From CAWGMT01 sp963823675 (GTDB taxonomy: Bacteria; Planctomycetota; Planctomycetia; Isosphaerales; Isosphaeraceae): a stretch of DNA of 64,000 nucleotides. Below are positions 28,687 to 37,410 of this stretch, piece by piece. How positions within the stretch are numbered: the stretch's first letter is position 1; every line of letters starts with the position of its first letter. Made by a program: the position numbers and the translations under genes. The notes under the pieces are model-generated. The model searched no databases. It saw nothing but the letters and a program-made list of their open reading frames with translations, and had not been told where the DNA came from. The DNA is taken from positions 682,001-746,000 of the forward strand of contig CAWGMT010000007.1 in assembly GCA_963823675.1 (NCBI GenBank). Reading direction: 5' to 3'.

Positions 28687-28974
28687 ATGTCGCTATCGAA
28701 CGCGGATGTGGCGAAGGTCGCGCTCCTGGCGCGGCTCCGACTCAGTCCGGCCGAGCTCGAGACGTTCACCGGCCAGCTCAACTCCATCGTCGACTACGTC
28801 GCGCAGCTTCAAGAGCTGGACACGACCGGAGTCGAGCCCCTCGCCCACGGCGTCCAAGTGCGCAATGTCTTTCGCGAAGACGTGCGCGGGCCCGCGCTCG
28901 ATCGCGAGCAGGCACTCGCCAACGCCCCCAAGCGAAACCAGGAGGGCTTTCTGGTTCCCGCCGTCCTTGAGTGA
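28687..28974 (+). CDS. gatC: Asp/Glu-tRNA amidotransferase subunit C
   Basis: 95-residue small subunit of GatCAB, which amidates Glu-tRNA(Gln) or Asp-tRNA(Asn). The sequence 'VAKVALLARLRLSPAELETF' and 'QLNSIVDYVAQLQELDTTGV', then 'EPLAHG', is a full match to GatC; it wraps the GatA-GatB interface. ATG 28687 follows GAGAGG. First gene of the gatC-gatA-(insert)-gatB operon. Confidence 0.95.
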   Translation: MSLSNADVAKVALLARLRLSPAELETFTGQLNSIVDYVAQLQELDTTGVEPLAHGVQVRNVFREDVRGPALDREQALANAPKRNQEGFLVPAVLE

Positions 28975-29062
28975 ACAAGTCCTTCCGATCCAGTGGCTCG
29001 CAGAGCGCGGCTCGGCTTCGCGAGTCATCCGGCCCCGCGTGCGGAGGTGAGGTGTCTCTGCG

Positions 29063-30557
29063 ATGACAAGTGACAATACGACGGCTTCTACCCTGATCGA
29101 ACGGCTCGGTAGAGGGGATCTCACGTCGGAGGAGATCGTCCGGTCGTTACTCGAGCGAGCTCGGAGCCTCGAGCGGCTCAACGTGTTCGTTCATCTGGAT
29201 GCGGAGCACGCCCTGGCGCAGGCCAAGGCGATCGATGTCAGGCGCAGATCCGGCGAAAAGCTCGGCCGCCTGGCCGGTATTCCGGTCGCCATCAAGGATG
29301 TGATTTGCGTCGAGGGCGAGCCGACGACCTGCGGCAGCCGGATGCTCCGCACTTTCCGGCCGCCTTACGACGCCACCGTGATCAGCCAGGCTCAAGGCGG
29401 CCGGCGCGATCCTCTTCGGCAAGACCAATATGGACGAGTACGCGATGGGCTCGTCGACCGAGAACAGCGCGTACGGCCCGACCAGGAACCCCTGGGACGA
29501 GTCGCGCGTGCCCGGCGGCTCGTCGGGCGGATCGGCCGCGGCGGTGGCGGCCGGCCTGGCCCCCCTGGCGCTCGGGACCGACACCGGCGGATCGATACGC
29601 CAGCCGGCGGCGTTCTGCGGCATCGTCGGGCTCAAGCCAAGCTACGGCCGCGTCAGCCGCTACGGCCTGATCGCATTCGCCAGCTCGCTCGACCAGATCG
29701 GCCCCTTCGCGCAGCGACCTGGCCGGCACGGCCCTGCTCCTGGCCGTCATCGCCGGCCGCGACCCCCATGATTCGACCAGCGTCGAGGAGCCGGTCGTCC
29801 GACTACGCGGCGACGCCTGGATCAGCCGCCCGACTCGCTGCGGATCGGCGTGGTCCGCGAGTTCTTCGGCGAGGGCCTCGACGCCGAAGTGGCCAGCGCC
29901 ATCCAGGAGGCCGTCAAGGTCTACGAGCGGGCCGGAGCGACCATCAAGGAAGTCTCGCTGCCCCACTCGAAGTACGGCGTGCCGGCCTATTACATCGTCG
30001 CCTCGGCGGAGTGCTCGAGCAACCTGGCTCGCTATGATGGAACGACCTACGGCCACCGGGCCGCCGACTTTTCGCCGCTCTATCCCGGCGAAGAGAACCT
30101 CGCCCCGATGGTTCGCATGATGATGGCCAGCCGCGCCGATGGTTTCGGCGCCGAGGTCAAGCGGCGGATCATGCTCGGCACCTTCGCACTCTCGGCCGGC
30201 TACGCCGATCAGTACTACAACAAGGCATTGCAGGTTCGCCGCAAGATCCGCGGCGATTTCGACGAAGCCTTTCGCGAGGTCGACGTGGTGCTGGGTCCGA
30301 CCTCGCCGACGCCGGCCTTCAAGCTGGGCGAGCGCACGTCCGACCCCCTGGCGATGTACCTTTCAGACATCTACACGATCACCGCCAACCTGGCCGGCAT
30401 CCCCGGAATCAGCATTCCCTGCGGTTTCACCAGGGCGGGCCTGCCGATCGGCCTGCAGCTTCTGGCCGCGCCTTTCGCCGAGGAAAAGCTGCTCCGCATC
30501 GCCCGGGTCTTCGAACGAGCCACCGATTGGCATCTGAAGCGGGCGGGGCTGGTATAA
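29063..30557 (+). CDS. gatA: Asp/Glu-tRNA amidotransferase subunit A (about four frame changes)
   Basis: Amidase subunit that releases ammonia from glutamine. ATG 29063 follows GGAGG. The Ser-cisSer-Lys triad is present: Lys in 'GIPVAIKDVICVEGEP', both serines in 'VPGGSSGGSAAAVAAG' and 'GTDTGGSIRQPAAFCG'. The frame changes near 29392 ('ATVISQ' to 'LKAAGAILFGKTNMDEYAMG'), 29715 ('QIGPFA' to 'SDLAGTALLLAVIAGRDPHD'), about 29800 and about 29812 (into 'RLDQPPDSLRIGVVREFFGE'). The final 700 nt are uninterrupted, to 'WHLKRAGLV' and TAA at 30555-30557. With every domain intact, the breaks look like assembly indels. The stop overlaps the next ATG. Confidence 0.92.
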
Positions 30558-30997
30558 TGGCGGGAGGACTTAGATTTTCGACACTCGGTGCCGATGTCGC
30601 CGATCTGCAAGCGGCGGCCGCAGATCGATTGCTGGATGCGGAGGCGCTTTTTGCAGCAGACCGATTTGGCTCCGCCATTGCGATGGGAATCTACTCGCTG
30701 GAAATCCACCTCAAGGTTAGGATTTGTCAAACACTCAACCTCGCTGCGTTACCGAAACCGTTCGAGATACACGAGCTTGAGAGCCTTTTGGTCCTATCGG
30801 GTCTTCAGGCCGCGCGCGATACCGCATCACAGGCCGTCATAACGAATTGGGAGGAAATCGCAGACCAGTCAATCCGCATCAACTCGTTGAGATATTCTGG
30901 ATCGATCAATTGGACCCAAATTGACGCGCAAGAATTCCTCAAGCGCCTTCGTGACCCACCCGACGGAGTCTTATCATGGCTCTCAGCACAACCTTGA
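30557..30997 (+). CDS. HEPN-domain protein inserted in the gat operon
   Basis: 146 residues. ATG overlaps the gatA stop (TAATG), so translation is coupled. The helical core 'RLLDAEALFAADRFGSAIAM' then 'GIYSLEIHLKVRIC' and the later 'EIHELESLLVLSGL' follow the HEPN pattern (Arg-rich first helix, 'G.Y.LE..LK', then 'H.L..LL'). No R-x4-6-H RNase motif is evident, so RNase action is not supported. A visibly lower GC content than gatA suggests acquisition. The next gene overlaps it by 22 nt. Possible roles are a toxin-antitoxin or defence component, or a substrate-binding helper. Confidence 0.7.
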   Translation: MAGGLRFSTLGADVADLQAAAADRLLDAEALFAADRFGSAIAMGIYSLEIHLKVRICQTLNLAALPKPFEIHELESLLVLSGLQAARDTASQAVITNWEEIADQSIRINSLRYSGSINWTQIDAQEFLKRLRDPPDGVLSWLSAQP

Positions 30998-31341
30998 GAA
31001 CGAGGGCCGCATTGCGAAGGATCGCGGCGGCTCTCAGAGATTTCGCCAACGAGCAAGGTTGGCAGCGCGATGAATACCAGGTTTTGTTCCGCATCCTCGA
31101 AGATTGGGGACGAATCACGATTCTACTCGTCGCAAAGGACCTTGGCGGCGTGTCTGACACGGAAATGCGGGCTCGAGTATGGAACTATCTCGGGAACGCG
31201 CTCAAACAAGGAGGTGACATCGGTTTTTCCATAGGGCTGCTGGTTCGAACATGGGACGAGGTAAACAAGGGGCCGGCCCACTCAATACCTGAAGGCTACG
31301 TCGAAGAGGAGATTCTCCTGGGATCGGGCGCCGGTGAATGA
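30976..31341 (+). CDS. Conserved-looking partner protein of the HEPN gene
   Basis: 121 residues from ATG 30976, overlapping the HEPN gene by 22 nt. Sequence highlights are 'YQVLFRILEDWGRITILLVA', 'ARVWNYLGNALKQGGDIGFS' and 'LVRTWDEVNKGPAHSIPEGY'. It has an N-terminal basic helix followed by a beta-alpha core with 'KDLGG'; no transmembrane segment. I recall similar partners of HEPN genes in other phyla but can name no family. Its stop overlaps the ATG of the next small gene. Confidence 0.6.
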   Translation: MALSTTLRTRAALRRIAAALRDFANEQGWQRDEYQVLFRILEDWGRITILLVAKDLGGVSDTEMRARVWNYLGNALKQGGDIGFSIGLLVRTWDEVNKGPAHSIPEGYVEEEILLGSGAGE

Positions 31342-31463
31342 CCCGATCATCAATTGAGGATCCGGACCTCTTCGGTCATTTGCGGCTAGGAGTACGCAGC
31401 TCCGAACAGGTAGACGAGGGATGCCTCTACGAAATCGCGCGAGATTATGCGGAGATCACCTGA
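31338..31463 (+). CDS. 41-residue protein, third gene of the HEPN cassette
   Basis: ATG 31338 overlaps the previous stop (ATGA). The product begins 'MTRSSIEDPDLFGHLRLGVR' and ends 'EIARDYAEIT'; acidic, with no hydrophobic segment. The stop lies 4 nt before the gatB ATG, so gatB translation would also be coupled to it. The tight overlaps at both ends argue that it is real despite its size. It could be an antitoxin-like small protein; nothing shows this directly. Confidence 0.5.
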   Translation: MTRSSIEDPDLFGHLRLGVRSSEQVDEGCLYEIARDYAEIT

Positions 31464-31467
31464 GCTC

Positions 31468-32947
31468 ATGACCTACGACATCATCATCGGCCTGGAAATC
31501 CACGTTCAGCTCCAGACCGAGAGCAAGATGTTTTCGTGGAGCGGCACCGACTTCGGCTTGCCGCCCAACACCCAGACCGATCCCGTCTCACTGGGCCTGC
31601 CCGGCACGCTGCCCGTGATGAACAAGAAGGCGTTCGAGCTGGCCTTGAAGACGGCCGTGGCGCTGCATGCCGAGATCGCGCCTTTTACCAAGTGGGACCG
31701 GAAGAACTACTATTACCCCGACCTGCCCAAGAATTATCAGATCAGCCAGTATGACCTGCCGTTTTCCCGCGGAGGCCATCTCGAGGTCCCTTTGCGCAAG
31801 GACGGCGGCGGCGGCGGTCGCTGCCGTCTGACGCGCATCCATCTCGAGGAAGACACCGGCAAGTTAATGCACTCGGCAGGAGGCTATTCCGAGGTCGATT
31901 TGAATCGGGCCGGCATTCCGCTCCTGGAGATCGTCACCGAGCCCGACATCAGGAGCCCGGCCGATGCGCGAAGCTGCCTCGAAGAGCTGAGGCTGACCCT
32001 GCGCTATCTCGAGGTCTCCGACTGCGAGATGCAGGAGGGCTCGCTGCGCTGCGATGCCAATGTGAACTTGCACATCGCGAAGGACGGCCAGACGATCGCC
32101 ACGCCGATCGTCGAGATCAAGAACCTGAACAGTTTCCGGGCCGTCGAAAAGGCGCTGCACTACGAAGTCGAGCGGCAGTTTCAAAAATGGCTCGATGACG
32201 GCAAGACCGAGAATGACGCGCCCAAGACCACGCGCGGCTGGAACGACGTCGAAGAGGTGACCAAGCCCCAGCGCGAGAAGGAGACCGCGGCCGATTACCG
32301 CTACTTCCCCGAGCCGGACCTGGTTCCCGTCGTCCCCGACGCGCCGTGGCTGGACCGCGTGCGCGCCTCGATCGGCGAATTGCCCCGGCGCGCCGCCACC
32401 GATTCGAGGGCGATTACGGGCTCTCGGCCTATGATGCGAACGTCCTGGTCGAGCAGGGCCGCGATGTCGCCGACTACTTCGACGCCGTCGCCCGGTCGAC
32501 CACGGAATACAAGCTGGCCAGCAACTGGATCCAGCAGGACGTGCTTCGGACGATCAAGGAAAAAAAGACCACGATCGCCGAGTTTCCCGGTCCGGCCCGA
32601 GACCCTGGCCGACCTCATCAATCGCGTCGAGCGCAAGGAGCTCAACACCAATCAGGGCCGCGAGGTCCTGGGCCGGATGATCGAGACCGGCGAACCGGCG
32701 GCGACGATCATCGCCCAGGGGCGGCTACCAGATGGTATCCGACCGCGATACGATCGCGGCCGCGGTCGATGCCGCCATCGCCGCCAATCCCCAGGCGATC
32801 GAGGAGCTCAAGAAAGGCAAGAAAAAGCCCGAGGCCGTCAAGGGTTTTCTCCGCGGCCAGGTGATGAAACAGACCGGAGGCAAGGCCGACCCCGCTTTAG
32901 TCGGCGAGATTCTCGAGGCGAAGCTGGGGGAGATGGAGCTCGGGTAG
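31468..32947 (+). CDS. gatB: Asp/Glu-tRNA amidotransferase subunit B (three frame changes)
   Basis: tRNA-binding and kinase-like subunit of GatCAB. ATG 31468 follows GGAG; 'YDIIIGLEIHVQLQTESKMF', 'NKKAFELALKTAVALHAEI', 'DLPKNYQISQYDLPF' and 'RCDANVNLHIAKDG' are diagnostic. Frame changes lie near 32400 (into 'FEGDYGLSAYDANVLVEQGR'), 32587 (into 'FPVRPETLADLINRVERKEL') and 32720 (into 'MVSDRDTIAAAVDAAIAANP'). The C-terminal GatB/YqeY domain ends 'ALVGEILEAKLGEMELG'. All domains are present. An upstream ATG at 31447 overlaps the small gene and is less likely. Confidence 0.92.
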
Positions 32948-32985
32948 GGCATTCAGGTTGGGGACGGGCTGGGGCGGGACTGACA

Positions 32986-33056
32986 GGATCAAGATTACGA
33001 TCAAGAATAAGAATAAGATTACGATTAAGATTAAGATTAGGATTAGGACTGGGGCT
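32986..33056. repeat. Simple A/T-richer repeat after gatB
   Basis: Imperfect tandem units of AAGATTA(C/A)GATTA-type sequence: GATCAAGATTACGATCAAG, then AAGATTAAGATTAGGATTAG. This is a sharp compositional contrast with its surroundings. It lies between the convergent gatB and HAD genes. Confidence 0.75.
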
Positions 33057-33113
33057 CAACCCAGCAGCTTCGCGTTGGGGTCGTCGGGGAGGGTTGGTTG
33101 TGGAATGGACAGT

Positions 33114-33973
33114 TCAGGGAAGACCAGGGGGAACCGGTGCGCCCTCTGCGGCTGCTCCGCTGGCTTGCCGCCATAGCTTTTGCAGCTCGGCGAGATCTTC
33201 GACCTCCAGATCGACCGAGGTCGGCGGGATCGTGTCTTGGTCGGCATTCAGCCAGATCGTGAACATGCCGGCGGCCCTTCCCCCCGTGATGTCGGAAGCC
33301 GTGCTGTCGCCGACCATCGCGGCCTGGCCGGCCGCGCAGCCTAGCCTTTGGACCGCGACCTGAAAGAGCGCTCCTTCGGGCTTGCCGATCGCGATGGGCC
33401 GGCCGCCTCCCGCAACGGCGATCGCTTCGGCGAGCGATCCACATCCCGGATCGAACAGGCCCGGGCCGACCGGGAACCGGGCATCCAGGTTGATCGCAAA
33501 AAAGGCCGCCCCCGCCGCCACCGCGCGCTGCCGCCGCGCAGCCGGTCGTAGTTGAAATCCGGGTCGACGCCAACGACAACCGCACTCGCTTGCTCCCAGT
33601 TCTCGAACGGCACGTGGGAATGGCCCGACGCGCGGAGCACCGCGACGAGCTCTTCGGTCCCGACCGCAAGGACGGGCAAAGGCCCCAGGCGGCGACGGAT
33701 CTCGGCTCCCACGAGATCGAAGGCCGAAACAACCTGCTCGGCCGTGGCGCCGATCCCCAGCCCGGCAAGCCGATCGCGCAACACGCCCGCGCCATAACGG
33801 GAACAATTCGACGCAAACATCACGCCCAGCCCGGCCGCGCGCAAGCCGGCCACCAGCGCGGCTGCGCCGGGAAGGAGCCGTGGCCCTTCCCAGATCGTGC
33901 CGTCCAGGTCGAACACGAATCCTTTCAACTCACGGAGTGAATCCAACACCGGCTTCGTCGGGACTCGCTGCAT
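33114..33973 (-). CDS. HAD-superfamily hydrolase, NagD-like (subclass IIA, one frame change)
   Basis: Cytoplasmic phosphatase, about 285 residues. ATG 33973 follows CAGGAG. Motif I 'FVFDLDGTIWEGPRLLPGAA' has both catalytic Asp residues; motif II is near 'MFASNCSRYGAGVLRDRLAG' and motif IV 'AMVGDSTASDITGGRAAGMF'. The cap resembles the IIA type (NagD, phosphoglycolate phosphatase). The frame changes near 33535, from 'VDPDFNYDRLR' to 'RAVAAGAAFFAINLDARFPV'. The 3' end is convergent with gatB. Substrate unknown. Confidence 0.85.
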
Positions 33974-34506
33974 GACCTGGTGACTCCTGGTTGGTCCGTC
34001 CGGAATGATGCGGACAATCGGTTAGAGTGTAGCATGTTCTCCGGCCAGGTATTCCAGGCCGATCTGGGCCAGCTCGGTCGATCTTGCTGGCGACCAGTCA
34101 CGATCCGCTTGGACGGGCCGGGCATCGGAGCCCACTGGGGCGGTCGAGGCGATGCAGTTGTCCATCCACTACTGATCTGGGAGGGCTTGATCCTGATCGA
34201 TTCGGCCCGGCGAGAACCTGCGCACTACGGCGAAGCGCCCTGGCGGCGCCGGCTTACGTCTGCGGCGAATGAGGGATATCGCCTCCCTGGTGTACTGAGC
34301 CATCCGAGTCCGCGTCATTCGAGGGGCGTGACAGTTCGGTTGCCCTGAGTAGCGCATGGCGAATTCGAGCCGGAGCGTGTTATAATGAGGCCGTTTGGAG
34401 AGCCGCTCCAGCCGCGAAAGCGGAACGGAACTTGCTACTTCGATTCGCAACGGGCTCGGAACGTGATTCGATGCTCGATTTTCGATCGCAAAGGGAGGAG
34501 TCGCGG
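33974..34506. other. 533-nt region without a convincing gene
   Basis: A 122-codon frame at 33980-34348 (+) and a 145-codon frame on the minus strand have no recognisable domain, signal or ribosome site. Only the -10 element at 34381 and the leader of tal stand out. Confidence 0.4.
34381..34386 (+). promoter_or_regulatory. Consensus -10 box (TATAAT) upstream of tal
   Basis: TATAAT at 34381-34386 in the context GTGTTATAATGAGG; no good -35 at 16-18 nt (GGCGAA). It would give a leader of about 115 nt before the transaldolase ATG, which has its own GGGAGGAG ribosome site. Confidence 0.45.
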
Positions 34507-35481
34507 ATGAACCTGCTCGACCAGTTGCGCAAGATGACCGTCGTGGTGGCCGACACTGGTGATTTCGAATCCATCGCCCAGTACCAGCCTCGCGACGCGA
34601 CCACAAACCCTTCGCTGCTCTACAAGGCCGCCCAGATGCCGCATTATCGGTCGCTGGTCGATGAGGCGATCGCCGCGGGGCAGACGGCGTCGGGCGACCC
34701 GGCCGAACAGACGGAAAGCTGCATCGATCGCTTGTTCATCGCGTTCGGCAAGGAGATTCTCCAGATCATTCCGGGGCGGGTCTCGACCGAGGTTGACGCC
34801 CGGCTGTCGTTTGACACCGAGGCGACGATCAAGAAGGCCCGCCGGCTGATCGCACTCTACAAGGCGGAGGGAATCGATCACGAGCGGATTCTCATCAAGA
34901 TCGCCTCGACCTGGGAGGGCATCCGCGCCGCCGAGCGACTCGAGAAGGAAGGCATTCACTGCAACCTGACGCTCCTTTTTGGTTTTGCTCAAGCCGTGGC
35001 CTGTGCCGAGGCGGGCGTGACGCTGATCTCGCCGTTCGTCGGCCGGATTCACGACTGGTACTGCAAGGAGCGCGGAGTGAAAACGATCCCGGCCGCCGAA
35101 GACCCGGGCGTGCATTCCGTCAGGCAGATCTACCATTATTTCAAGAAGTTTGACTATGCGACCGAGATCATGGGCGCGAGCTTCCGCAACACCGGCGAGA
35201 TCACCGAGCTGGCCGGCTGCGACCTGCTCACGATCTCGCCCGAACTCTTGGGCGAGCTCCAGGAGCACGAGGGAACCCTGGTGCGCAAGCTCTCGGTCGA
35301 GACGGCTCGCGCCCAGACGATCGAGCGGCTGCATCTCGACGAGAAGACCTTCCGCTGGATGCTCAACGAAGATGCCATGGCGACCGAGAAGCTCGCCGAC
35401 GGCATTCGCCGCTTCAACGCCGACTTGAGCAAGCTCAAGGAATACGTGGTGAAGTCGCTGCGGCAGCCAGTGGCTGTCTGA
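34507..35481 (+). CDS. tal: Transaldolase
   Basis: 324-residue enzyme of the non-oxidative pentose phosphate pathway that transfers dihydroxyacetone from sedoheptulose-7-phosphate to glyceraldehyde-3-phosphate. The Schiff-base lysine is K131 in 'RILIKIASTWEGIRAAERLE'. Also diagnostic are 'QPRDATTNPSLLYKAAQ', 'GRVSTEVDARLSFD', 'NLTLLFGFAQAVACAEAGVT' and 'ISPFVGRIHDWY'. Length and sequence match the TalA/B subfamily. ATG 34507 follows GGGAGGAG. No frame break. Confidence 0.97.
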   Translation: MNLLDQLRKMTVVVADTGDFESIAQYQPRDATTNPSLLYKAAQMPHYRSLVDEAIAAGQTASGDPAEQTESCIDRLFIAFGKEILQIIPGRVSTEVDARLSFDTEATIKKARRLIALYKAEGIDHERILIKIASTWEGIRAAERLEKEGIHCNLTLLFGFAQAVACAEAGVTLISPFVGRIHDWYCKERGVKTIPAAEDPGVHSVRQIYHYFKKFDYATEIMGASFRNTGEITELAGCDLLTISPELLGELQEHEGTLVRKLSVETARAQTIERLHLDEKTFRWMLNEDAMATEKLADGIRRFNADLSKLKEYVVKSLRQPVAV

Positions 35482-35535
35482 GAATCACGTTGGATCACTT
35501 CGATTCTCAAAGCGTGAAACTGGTGGAGGTTCCGC

Positions 35536-36095
35536 ATGTCATCCGTAACTGGGGCAGCCGCTACGCTGGACGACCTTTACCGCATCGGAGGCAAGGCGGA
35601 ACTGATCAACGGAAGGATCGTTCACTTTATGCCCACGGGGTTCTGGCCAGGTCGGGTTGGCGCCGGATCTTTCGAAGCCTCGACGATCACGCCCAGGGGA
35701 GCGGTCGAGGCATCGCCCTCCCGGACAATGTGGGGTTTGCGGTTCCGGAGCTGTCTTCGGGGCGAGAGTCCTTTTCCCCGGATGCTGCCTATTACCTCGG
35801 CTCACTACCATCAAATCCGATGCGATTCCTCGAAGGGCCGCCGACTCTTGCCGTCGAGGTTCGCAGCGAGAACGACTACGGCGAGTCAGCCGAGGCGCAG
35901 ATGGCGGCCAAGCGGGCCGACTACTTCGAGGCGGGTACCGCAGTCGTCTGGGACGTGGACCCCGTCAATGAGCTTGTCCGGAAATATCGAGCGGGTTCCC
36001 CCAACCATGCCGTCCTCTTTGTCCGCGGCCAAACGGCTGATGCCGAACCCGCCGCCCCCAACTGGCGGATGGCTGTGGACGACATCTTCGGCTGA
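35536..36095 (+). CDS. Uma2 family (DUF820) putative endonuclease (one frame change)
   Basis: About 186 residues of the Uma2 fold, a PD-(D/E)XK-like family much expanded in cyanobacteria and planctomycetes. ATG 35536 follows GGTGGAGG. The first frame gives 'ATLDDLYRIGGKAELINGRI'; near 35656 it shifts to 'FRSLDDHAQGSGRGIALPDN'. Conserved core: 'VGFAVPELSSGRESFSPDAA', 'PPTLAVEVRSENDYGESAEA', 'KRADYFEAGTAVVWDVDP'. These hold the E-x-R-S and D of the family. A second, truncated paralogue lies at 63374-63685. Its biological role is unknown. Confidence 0.82.
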
Positions 36096-36105
36096 CCATT
36101 CGGAA

Positions 36106-36157
36106 GCCGCTGGAATTTGTCATTTGTCCTTGGTTATTTGTCCTTGGTTATTTCGGA
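36106..36157. repeat. TTTGTCCTTGGTTA simple repeat overlapping the GH20 gene end
   Basis: Units TCATTTGTCCTTGGTTATT and TGTCCTTGGTTATTTCG. The inverted form (AAGGACAA) recurs at 44525-44730. The last codons and the stop of the neighbouring GH20 gene (36134) lie within it. Confidence 0.65.
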
Positions 36158-37324
36158 TTTCGATGTCGATGCGTCCCCGAGTTCATCCATACAGGCCTTG
36201 AGCACCACCGCGATGTCCCGGGAGTCGCCGCGCCGCGGTTTGACCACTTCGGTGGGATTGTAGTCGAGCACCGCGCGACAGAAGCTCGGCGCGCTCACCC
36301 AGCAGGTGCAAACGTGGCCGATCAACCGGTCGGTGGCGCCCTTGCGAGCCTCGGCCAGCACCGCCAGCGCAGCCTCCTTGTTGCGCCAGGTCGACGGCAG
36401 CACCCGGAAGCCTTTCTGCTGGAAATAGGCAATCGAGGGATATCCCTGCCTGCGCGTCTCGTAGTGCCAGTCGCACAGGATGATGTCCTTGGGGATGCGG
36501 TCGATCGCGCCTGCCGTGCCGTTGCGGCTCGATTCCCACTTGCCGTAGCCAAATTTCGCGTCGTCCAGCAGCCGGTCCGCCCACATGAGCATCGTGAGCT
36601 TCCGCTTCTCGACCAGATGCTGGTGGAGATCGTTGACCGCCCTGGCGAAGAGCTCGGCCGGGTCCTTGCCCTTGCACCGCGGGCAGCCCGCATTCGCGAC
36701 CAGGAAGACCTCGTCCATGCCGACGTGCAGCGCATCGGCGCCGAAGGCGTCGATCAGATCGTCGATCAGAGCGAAGACAAAGGCATTCACCCCGGGATGG
36801 AGCGGGCACCAGCTTCGACAATAGATCCCTTTGTTGTCTTGCGGTAGCTCGGGAGTCTCGTCAAACTCGGGATGTTTAATGAGCAAGGGAAACGTCCGGT
36901 GCGACCACGACTGATGACCCAGGCAGTTGAAAAGAGGGATCAGGCGAATACCATGCTTCTGGCAGACGGCCTTGAGCTTGTGCACGTCCTCAATCTGGAG
37001 AGCCCCATTGCCTCCGGCGCGCAGCTCGGGATGCGAAGGAAACGCGAAGTTGTAATTGACCTCGAAGATCAGGACGTTGACTCCCCAAGGCGCGAGCTTC
37101 TTTTCGATCGCCTGGGTGAGCCAGATCAATTGATCCCGGCTGGGCGCCATCATATGGAGACAGCGCCAGGCGTTTGAATGGTTGGCTTTGGATACTCCGG
37201 TTAACGGGTTCGCGTAGGACGGCGGATCGCCCGGCCGGTCCTGACCTTGCACAGGCAGGCAAAGGCCCGCCAGGAGCAACAAGATCACACGGCCGCCCGC
37301 CCGGATCGTTCGCATTGTCCGCAT
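36134..37324 (-). CDS. Glycoside hydrolase family 20-like (beta-N-acetylhexosaminidase-like), exported
   Basis: 396 residues. ATG 37324 follows GGAGG; a signal peptide ('GRVILLLLAGLCLPVQGQ') is present. The TIM-barrel segment has 'GVNVLIFEVNYNFAFPSHPE', 'HGIRLIPLFNCLGHQSWSHR', the catalytic-type Asp-Glu 'ALHVGMDEVFLVANAGCP' and 'MLMWADRLLD'. It is shorter than classic GH20 enzymes and lacks their N-terminal domain, as is common in planctomycete members. It presumably removes terminal hexosamines from glycans. The C-terminal 'SEITKDK' is encoded by a simple repeat, so the original end may have been replaced. Confidence 0.82.
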   Translation of the reverse strand: MRTMRTIRAGGRVILLLLAGLCLPVQGQDRPGDPPSYANPLTGVSKANHSNAWRCLHMMAPSRDQLIWLTQAIEKKLAPWGVNVLIFEVNYNFAFPSHPELRAGGNGALQIEDVHKLKAVCQKHGIRLIPLFNCLGHQSWSHRTFPLLIKHPEFDETPELPQDNKGIYCRSWCPLHPGVNAFVFALIDDLIDAFGADALHVGMDEVFLVANAGCPRCKGKDPAELFARAVNDLHQHLVEKRKLTMLMWADRLLDDAKFGYGKWESSRNGTAGAIDRIPKDIILCDWHYETRRQGYPSIAYFQQKGFRVLPSTWRNKEAALAVLAEARKGATDRLIGHVCTCWVSAPSFCRAVLDYNPTEVVKPRRGDSRDIAVVLKACMDELGDASTSKSEITKDK

Positions 37325-37410
37325 GAAAGGCCTCCGGATTCGTCGCGAATACCTGAGAATGCGGGGTTAGTCGCCAAAACGAAATCGCCGCTCTGGAAGT
37401 ATACTACCCG

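Noticed and set aside
33980..34348. 122-codon plus-strand frame upstream of tal
   Set aside because: No domain, no ribosome site, and composition no better than the overlapping minus-strand frame.
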